Shown here in pieces: positions 7,963-12,568 of a stretch of 12,568 nucleotides of DNA (within the stretch, counting starts at the first letter, position 1; each line of letters begins with the position of its first letter). The notes under the pieces were generated by a model. The model had not been told where the DNA came from. It made no database searches and saw nothing but the letters and a program-made list of their open reading frames with translations. The stretch covers positions 1 to 12,568 of the forward strand of contig JALNZZ010000055.1 in assembly GCA_023229065.1 (NCBI GenBank), read 5' to 3'. The DNA is from Porticoccaceae bacterium (lineage in GTDB: Bacteria > Pseudomonadota > Gammaproteobacteria > Pseudomonadales > Porticoccaceae). The translations under genes and the position numbers were made by a program.

Positions 7963-8381
7963 GGGCAGATCTCGCGGTCTTCGAAGAAATAGCGCACTTC
8001 CCGCTCAGCGGCAGAGGCGGAGTCCGAGCCGTGCACGGCATTGGCGTCGATAGTTTCGGCAAAGTCGGCGCGAATGGTACCGGCGGCCGCTTCCTGGGGG
8101 TTGGTGGCTCCCATCAGGTCGCGGTTTTTGGCAATGGCACCCTCGCCTTCCAAAACCTGAACCACCACCGGACCAGAGGTCATGAAGCTCACCAAATCTT
8201 TAAAAAAGGGACGCTCCTTGTGCTCGGCGTAAAAGCCCTCCGCTTGCTCTCGAGAAAGGTGAACCATCTTGGCAGCGACCACACGCAGCCCGGACTTTTC
8301 AAAACGACTGATGATTTCGCCGATAACGTTTTTAGCGACGGCGTCGGGCTTGATGATAGACAATGTTCTTTCGAGGGCCAT
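7956..8381 (-). CDS. ndk: Nucleoside diphosphate kinase
   Basis: Ndk moves the gamma phosphate of ATP to other (deoxy)nucleoside diphosphates in the cytoplasm through a phosphohistidine intermediate. The length of 141 residues is standard (E. coli 143). The catalytic histidine is His117 in NAVHGSDS (114-121), and the nucleotide-contacting Lys11 is in the N-terminal [11 protein letters not shown]. The ATG has GGAG seven bases upstream. A sigma-70 promoter at 8449-8477 gives a leader of about 60 bases, so ndk is probably the first gene of its own transcript. The synteny ndk-rlmN is conserved. Confidence 0.98.
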   Translation of the reverse strand: MALERTLSIIKPDAVAKNVIGEIISRFEKSGLRVVAAKMVHLSREQAEGFYAEHKERPFFKDLVSFMTSGPVVVQVLEGEGAIAKNRDLMGATNPQEAAAGTIRADFAETIDANAVHGSDSASAAEREVRYFFEDREICPR

Positions 8382-8448
8382 GTACTTTCTCCGCTGAAAA
8401 TCGCGCCCTCCGCTCCGAATTGGGCGGGGGTCAGCTAAATGGCTATGG

Positions 8449-8477
8449 ATTTTAACCTTGCCACCAGGGGGTTACAA
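8449..8477 (-). promoter_or_regulatory. Sigma-70 promoter upstream of ndk
   Basis: On the minus strand TTGTAA (8477-8472, 4 of 6 matches) is followed by an exact 17-base spacer and TAAAAT (8454-8449, 5 of 6 matches). Transcription would start near 8442. The 136-base gap between sufE and ndk is large for this cluster and has no convincing intrinsic terminator for the suf transcript, so read-through from suf may add to this promoter. In the ndk leader, CGCCC and GGGCG can pair over a 13-base loop. Confidence 0.65.
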
Positions 8478-8517
8478 GAAAGTATTGAGCGCGGCCCTGC
8501 GCAGCAGACAGCCCCTG

Positions 8518-8955
8518 TCAATGAACGGTGCCGGCTTCCTCTGCCATGGTGCGTATACGGCTGACCATGGCGCGTAAACCATTGCCTCGAGTCGGGCTCA
8601 GATGTTTGAGCAAGTCGAGCTGACGGAAGTAGTTTTCGACGTCGAAGGCAAGCACCTCGCCAGGGGTTTTGCCGTTGTAGGCGGCGAGCACGACTCCGAG
8701 CAAACCCTTGACGATAAATGCGTCGCTGTCAGACTCGAACCACAAACGGTCGCCATCGCGACGGGCGTCGATCCACACCTGACTCTGGCAGCCGCGCACC
8801 AGATGAACATCGTCCTTCTTGGCGTCATCCATAGCAGGCAGCTCCTTGCCCAGATCGATGATATATTTGTAGCGATCTTCCCAGCTGTCGAAGAAACCCA
8901 GTGTGTCCAGGATGTCTTCGCTGGTGATGGTAGTGCCGAAAGGGTTGGTTGCCAT
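8518..8955 (-). CDS. sufE: Cysteine desulfuration protein SufE
   Basis: SufE accepts persulfide sulfur from SufS and passes it to SufB in the Suf Fe-S assembly pathway. The product has 145 residues (E. coli 138). The acceptor cysteine is Cys56 in LVRGCQSQVW (52-61), the family signature. The following LWFESDSDAFIVKGLLGVVL region (71-90) is also typical. The CsdE paralogue has the same fold, but the suf context favours SufE. The ATG lies one base after the sufT stop without a strong Shine-Dalgarno, so it is probably translated by coupling. It is the last suf gene before the ndk promoter region. Confidence 0.95.
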   Translation of the reverse strand: MATNPFGTTITSEDILDTLGFFDSWEDRYKYIIDLGKELPAMDDAKKDDVHLVRGCQSQVWIDARRDGDRLWFESDSDAFIVKGLLGVVLAAYNGKTPGEVLAFDVENYFRQLDLLKHLSPTRGNGLRAMVSRIRTMAEEAGTVH

Positions 8956-8956
8956 A

Positions 8957-9478
8957 TCAATAAAACATCCCGGTTTCGAGCTGTGCCTCTTCCGACATCA
9001 TCTCCCGGCTCCAGGGCGGATCGAACACCAACCGCACCTCCACCTTGGCTACATTGGGCACCTGGCGGACGCGGGACTCCACATCGCCCATCAAGACCGG
9101 CCCCATGCCACAACCGGGAGCAGTCAGCGTCATATCAATGGTTACAGCCTTGCTGGCCTGATCAATATCGAGGCCATAGATCAGCCCAAGGCTGCGCAAA
9201 TTCACCGGTATTTCCGGATCGTAGACACTCTCCAGCGCCTGCCATACCTGGTCCTCGTGGACAATTCCATCGCCGCGGTTCTCGAAATTCAGCTCCTGCT
9301 TCTCAAGACCGAGAGCATCGGCATCGATGCCATCCACCCGCAGCATATTGCCCCGGTAGACAACCGTGTAATTGCCTCCCAGGGACTGAGTGATGGTGAC
9401 AAACGTATCCGCCGGAATGGTTACCGGGTCTCCCGTCGGAACACGTCGGGCGGGACACTCCCGTACGGTGGCGACCAT
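8957..9478 (-). CDS. sufT: Fe-S cluster assembly protein SufT (DUF59/MIP18 domain)
   Basis: SufT-type proteins carry a DUF59 (MIP18) domain and act in maturation of Fe-S proteins; the exact step is less well defined than for the other Suf proteins. The 173-residue product has an N-terminal beta region (about 1-60) and the DUF59 domain (about 72-155) with DPEIPVNLRSLGL (87-99) and the conserved cysteine Cys123 in TAPGCGMG. I chose the ATG at 9478. A longer frame to 9547 would add 23 residues and overlap the end of sufA by 50 bases. The gene lies 19 bases after sufA and one base before sufE, inside the suf operon. Confidence 0.9.
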   Translation of the reverse strand: MVATVRECPARRVPTGDPVTIPADTFVTITQSLGGNYTVVYRGNMLRVDGIDADALGLEKQELNFENRGDGIVHEDQVWQALESVYDPEIPVNLRSLGLIYGLDIDQASKAVTIDMTLTAPGCGMGPVLMGDVESRVRQVPNVAKVEVRLVFDPPWSREMMSEEAQLETGMFY

Positions 9479-9497
9479 ACTCTGCTCGGACAAGGGC

Positions 9498-9866
9498 TCA
9501 ATCCTCGAAGCTGAAACTTTCCCCACAGCCGCAGGCATCGCGGACATTGGGGTTGTTGATCACCAGACGACGGTTGAGGCCTTCCTGTACATAGTCCAGC
9601 TCCATACCGTTGAGCTGGGGCAAGTCACTTGCCGGCACACACAGCGTCAGGCCACTGTCCAGCTCCACGGCCACATCGCCTTCTTCGGGACCAGCCACCT
9701 CGTCAATCTCGTACTTGAAGCCGGTGCAACCGCTCTTTTCGAGATGGATGCGCACCCCTGACAGCCCCTTCGGCGCCAGCTGCTTGAGCAAATGGCCGAC
9801 GGCAGCCGGGGTAACCGTCACAGCGGGCTTCGCATCGCTGCGGACATCAAACGTTTCGACACTCAT
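9498..9866 (-). CDS. sufA: A-type Fe-S carrier SufA (HesB/IscA family)
   Basis: A-type carriers receive Fe-S clusters from the SufBCD scaffold and deliver them to client enzymes. The 122-residue product has the three conserved cysteines: Cys47 (SGCTGF), Cys112 and Cys114 (ACGCGESF near the C-terminus). The family is clear; SufA rather than IscA or ErpA is inferred from its place between sufS and sufT. The start at 9866 is set by GGGAGG five bases upstream. A longer frame to 9977 would add 37 atypical residues and run into sufS, so it is rejected. The gap from sufS is 34 bases. Confidence 0.92.
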   Translation of the reverse strand: MSVETFDVRSDAKPAVTVTPAAVGHLLKQLAPKGLSGVRIHLEKSGCTGFKYEIDEVAGPEEGDVAVELDSGLTLCVPASDLPQLNGMELDYVQEGLNRRLVINNPNVRDACGCGESFSFED

Positions 9867-9871
9867 AGACG

Positions 9872-9877
9872 CCTCCC
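9872..9877 (-). promoter_or_regulatory. Ribosome binding site that fixes the sufA start
   Basis: GGGAGG on the minus strand lies five bases before the ATG at 9866. It supports the 122-residue product over the longer frame that would begin inside sufS. Confidence 0.7.
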
Positions 9878-9900
9878 ACTGACAGTTGAAAACCAACGAC

Positions 9901-11181
9901 TCAAAATAACATCCCCCGCACTTTCTCCAGCGCGGCGAACAAACGATCCACATCGTCCCGGGTATTGTACAGCGCAAAGGAGGCCCGCACCGTGCCGGGA
10001 ATACTGTAGCGCGCCATCAGTGGCTGTGCACAGTGGTGACCGGTACGCACTGCTACCCCTTGCTGATCCAGCAACATACCGACATCGGCGGGGTGGGCAC
10101 CGTCCAGCAAAAAGCTGAATACACCGGCAATCTGACTGGCTTCTCCTACCCGGCGCAAACCGGGAAAATCCGCAGCCCGCGCCCAGGTATAGGCCAGCAG
10201 GTCCGCCTCATGGGCGGCGATGGCCTTGCGATCGAGGGCCTGCAAATAGCAAATGGCAGCACCGAGACCGATGGCACCTGCAATGTCCGGGGTACCGGCC
10301 TCAAACTTGTAGGGCAGCGTATTCCAGGTGGTGCCGGCAAAGCTCACTGTTTCGATCATTTCACCACCACCCTGGTAGGGTGGCATGGCCTCAAGCACGT
10401 CTTCGCGCCCCCACAGAACACCGATACCAGTGGGACCGAACACCTTGTGGCCGGAAAAGGCGTAAAAATCACACCCCAGGGCCTGCACATCCACTGGGCA
10501 GTGGGCAACAGCCTGAGCACCGTCGATCAGCACCCTGGCACCGACTGACTTTGCCAATCTCACCACTTCCGCCACCGGGTTGACGGTACCGAGCGCATTG
10601 GAGATATGAGTGAAAGACACCAGTTTAACCCGCTCATCCAGCAGTGCTTTCAGAGCGGTGAGGTCCACCTCACCACAATCATTGACCTCAATGGCAACAA
10701 CCTCTGCGCCTGTTTCTGCGGCCACCATCTGCCAGGGCACTATATTGGAGTGGTGCTCCAGTGCTGGCACCAGTACCCGGTCGCCGGCCTTCAGATTGGC
10801 GCGCCCCCAGGTGGCCGCCACCAGGTTGATGGATTCAGTGGTGCCCCGGGTCCAGATCACTTGGCGCGACGCAGGGCTGTTGATAAAGCGCGCCAGAATG
10901 TCACGAGCGCCCTCAAAGGCCTGTGTGGCTTCATCGCTGAGAGCATGGGCTCCGCGGTGAACATTGGCGTTGTAGCGCAAATAGTAGTCGCTGATAGCCT
11001 CGATCATCGCCAAGGGTTTCTGGGTAGTGGCAGCGTTATCCAGATAGACCAATGGGTGACCATTGGCCTCACGAGCGAGAATCGGGAAGTCGCGGCGCAC
11101 CGCCTCAACATCAAACCCGGTGGCCGACGCCGTAGCGGAACTGCCCACCCCAGCGCTGGCAGTAGAGAGCAACCCGGTCAT
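9901..11181 (-). CDS. sufS: Cysteine desulfurase SufS (group II, PLP-dependent)
   Basis: SufS takes sulfur from L-cysteine, forming alanine and an enzyme persulfide that SufE collects. The 426-residue product (E. coli 406) shows YLDNAATTQKP (46-56), the cofactor-facing EHHSN (142-146), the PLP lysine Lys246 in FSGHKVFGPTG, and the catalytic Cys384 in RTGHHCAQP, the group II type. The start is the ATG at 11181, which overlaps the sufD stop as ATGA and has GAGG eight bases upstream. A longer frame to 11403 lies inside sufD in another phase and is spurious. Residues 1-22 are a Ser/Ala/Gly/Thr-rich extension before the usual FDVEAVRRDFPIL start of the fold, which explains the extra length. Confidence 0.97.
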   Translation of the reverse strand: MTGLLSTASAGVGSSATASATGFDVEAVRRDFPILAREANGHPLVYLDNAATTQKPLAMIEAISDYYLRYNANVHRGAHALSDEATQAFEGARDILARFINSPASRQVIWTRGTTESINLVAATWGRANLKAGDRVLVPALEHHSNIVPWQMVAAETGAEVVAIEVNDCGEVDLTALKALLDERVKLVSFTHISNALGTVNPVAEVVRLAKSVGARVLIDGAQAVAHCPVDVQALGCDFYAFSGHKVFGPTGIGVLWGREDVLEAMPPYQGGGEMIETVSFAGTTWNTLPYKFEAGTPDIAGAIGLGAAICYLQALDRKAIAAHEADLLAYTWARAADFPGLRRVGEASQIAGVFSFLLDGAHPADVGMLLDQQGVAVRTGHHCAQPLMARYSIPGTVRASFALYNTRDDVDRLFAALEKVRGMLF

Positions 11182-12497
11182 AGCAAGTGCCTCGTCAGGC
11201 TCGGGTCCTGGTCCTGGGCAAACTGGTTGGCCAGGTGCGGTCGCAGATAGTTGCGCAGCGGCTCGCGATGGATGCGGTTGAGTATCTCGTTGATAAACCC
11301 GAAGCTGAGCAGCACCCGCGCCTCCTGCTCGGAAATTCCCCTGGTGCGCAGATAGTGCATCTGGGTCTCGTCGAGCTGAGCGACAGTGGCACCGTGGGAG
11401 CACTGTACGTCGTCGGCGTAGATCTCCAGCTCTGGCTTGGTATCCACTTCGGCACGATCGCTGGTCAACAGATTGCGATTACTGAGATGAGCACTGGTCT
11501 TTTGAGCATCGCGATGGATATGGATGCGACCACTGAACACCGCCCTGGCACGGTCGGCGATAATGCCGCGAAAGGTTTCGTTGCTGGTGCAGTTGGGCAC
11601 TTCGTGCTCCAGACAGGTGTGGTAGTCCACCACTTCCTGGTTGCGGGGCAGATACACCCCGTTGAGCTCGCAGTGAGCGCCCTCTCCGCGCATCCGCATA
11701 GTCAGATCGATGCGCTTGAGCACACCGCCGAGAGCCATATGAAAACCACTGAGGGTCGCCGCCCGGCCAAGACTGGCCTGTACAGTGCCGATATGCAATG
11801 CACCGGCGCCTTCCAGATGCAGGCGACAGTGGTGCAGGTGCGCATTATCCGCCACCAGCAGCTCACTCACGCCATTGGTAAAGGTGTTGCGGCCGTCGTC
11901 GCTGGAGACAAACTGCTCGAGCACCGACGCCTCGCTGCCCTCTTCAAGCTCCAGCAGCAAGCGCTGCGCCAGACCGGCCGGCGATGGCTGCGGCGTGGTG
12001 AGCCACACCAACTGGATAGGCCGCTCTACCCGGGTGTTACGAGCCACCCGCAGATAGACACCCTCTGCCAGCCAGCTGTCATTGAGGGCAGTGAAGAGCC
12101 TGCTCTCGGGAGCGGCCAGACCGCCCAGTCGCTCGCTGATGTGCGCTGCCTCAGCCTCTCCGGCCTGCGAAAACGGCACCAGTGTGACGCCCGCGGGCAG
12201 GTCACCCACGGCAGATAGTTCAGCACTGAAGCGACCATCGACGAACACCAGCCGGTAGCTGTCGAGCCCCTCAATATGAAAGTGTTTGTCGAGGCCAGCC
12301 TGCTCCAACGGGGAGGCAGGCGCACCAACAAAACAACCCTCTTCAAGAGCACGCAGGCTGGTATATTTCCAGTCCTCCACCCGAAAGTTGGGCAGCGAGC
12401 GCCCGGCGCTAAGATCCCGCCCGCGCTGCTGACGAACATCTAGCCAAGCGGGGGCATCCAGCTGCCGAACCAGGGCCTGTTGCACAAAATTCGACAT
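11178..12497 (-). CDS. sufD: Fe-S cluster assembly scaffold protein SufD
   Basis: SufD pairs with SufB and SufC in the SufBCD scaffold on which new clusters form; SufD is linked to iron acquisition. The 439-residue product (E. coli 423) has the helical N-terminal part with FRVEDWKYTSL (38-48), common to SufB/SufD proteins, a long beta-helix core, and the conserved C-terminal segment ELEIYADDVQCSHGATVAQ (356-374), with His368 equivalent to the functionally important E. coli His360. The LSFGFINEI helix (397-405) is the usual SufC-binding region. The ATG has GAGG six bases upstream and overlaps the sufC stop by one base (TGATG). The sufS start overlaps its stop by four bases. Confidence 0.97.
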   Translation of the reverse strand: MSNFVQQALVRQLDAPAWLDVRQQRGRDLSAGRSLPNFRVEDWKYTSLRALEEGCFVGAPASPLEQAGLDKHFHIEGLDSYRLVFVDGRFSAELSAVGDLPAGVTLVPFSQAGEAEAAHISERLGGLAAPESRLFTALNDSWLAEGVYLRVARNTRVERPIQLVWLTTPQPSPAGLAQRLLLELEEGSEASVLEQFVSSDDGRNTFTNGVSELLVADNAHLHHCRLHLEGAGALHIGTVQASLGRAATLSGFHMALGGVLKRIDLTMRMRGEGAHCELNGVYLPRNQEVVDYHTCLEHEVPNCTSNETFRGIIADRARAVFSGRIHIHRDAQKTSAHLSNRNLLTSDRAEVDTKPELEIYADDVQCSHGATVAQLDETQMHYLRTRGISEQEARVLLSFGFINEILNRIHREPLRNYLRPHLANQFAQDQDPSLTRHLL

Positions 12498-12568
12498 CAG
12501 GCGACCTCGTTTTCCAGCCAGCCATAGCCCTTCTCTTCCAGCTCCAGGGCCAGCGACTTATCGCCCGA
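12497..12568 (-). CDS. sufC: Fe-S assembly ATPase SufC, C-terminal 23 residues
   Basis: SufC is the ABC-type ATPase of the SufBCD scaffold. Only the end is in the window; the gene continues past the right edge. The visible residues, SGDKSLALELEEKGYGWLENEV plus a final alanine, match the typical SufC tail (GD-x-x-L-x-x-x-LEE-x-GYGWL). The stop overlaps the sufD start by one base. Identification rests on this tail and the following sufD. sufB and any iscR-like or sufR-like regulator would lie further right. Confidence 0.88.
   Translation of the reverse strand, partial: SGDKSLALELEEKGYGWLENEVA

Noticed and set aside
8480..8517. An intrinsic terminator after sufE
   Set aside because: Only a 4-bp stem (CTGC-TGC-GCAG) is visible and no T-tract follows, so I do not annotate it.
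11182..11403. A 74-codon upstream extension of sufS
   Set aside because: It runs inside sufD in another frame. The ATG at 11181 has a ribosome binding site, an ATGA overlap with the sufD stop, and gives a normal SufS length.
11187..12218. A 343-codon open frame on the plus strand
   Set aside because: It is antisense to sufD, which is intact with family motifs throughout. The product shows no domain, and no promoter or ribosome binding site supports it.
1..12568. A hidden novel defence, mobile or biosynthetic system
   Set aside because: All sizeable genes belong to well-known core families in conserved order. There are no transposases, integrases, repeat arrays, attachment sites or unexplained long coding regions; only the 15-codon fragment at the left edge is unidentified.

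Overview
This window reads as ordinary, intact core chromosome of a moderately GC-rich gammaproteobacterium. The evidence is the conserved order ndk-rlmN-pilF-rodZ-ispG-hisS-yfgM-bamB, which is familiar from Escherichia coli and, with pilF included, from Pseudomonas-like lineages. A sufCDSATE operon stands where those organisms carry the isc-hsc operon. That combination fits a marine, Cellvibrionales-type lineage such as the Halieaceae, but this placement comes from remembered gene order and is not proven by the sequence.

Layout. Bases 1-44 hold the first 15 codons of an unidentified minus-strand gene. A 182-base divergent intergenic region (45-226) follows, with a clear minus-strand promoter and a 12-bp perfect palindrome. 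A purine phosphoribosyltransferase gene (227-808) is the only plus-strand gene. It converges on bamB across a 48-base gap that contains a hairpin. Every remaining gene is on the minus strand. In transcription order (right to left) they are: sufC (3' end only), sufD, sufS, sufA, sufT, sufE; then a 136-base gap with a good sigma-70 promoter; then ndk, rlmN, pilF, rodZ, ispG, hisS; then a 106-base gap with an inverted repeat; then yfgM and bamB. Many junctions are overlaps or gaps of a few bases, which suggests tight translational coupling. No gene-free stretch exceeds 300 bases, and I see no tRNA, rRNA, CRISPR array, insertion sequence or phage gene.

How the genes work together. The Suf proteins build Fe-S clusters: SufS with SufE mobilises sulfur from cysteine, SufB, SufC and SufD form the scaffold, and SufA and SufT act in carrying or inserting clusters. 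Two enzymes encoded just downstream, RlmN (radical SAM) and IspG, need [4Fe-4S] clusters. The other genes cover nucleotide balance (Ndk), tRNA charging (HisS), type IV pilus secretin assembly (PilF), cell shape (RodZ), envelope protein traffic (YfgM) and outer-membrane protein assembly (BamB).

Several longest-possible reading frames start too far upstream. From ribosome binding sites and family N-termini I moved the starts of yfgM (GTG at 2685), rodZ (5964), pilF (6727), sufT (9478), sufA (9866) and sufS (11181). I found no undescribed multi-gene system. The points worth a second look are the SUF-for-ISC exchange, the absence of der after bamB, and a few small regulatory candidates.
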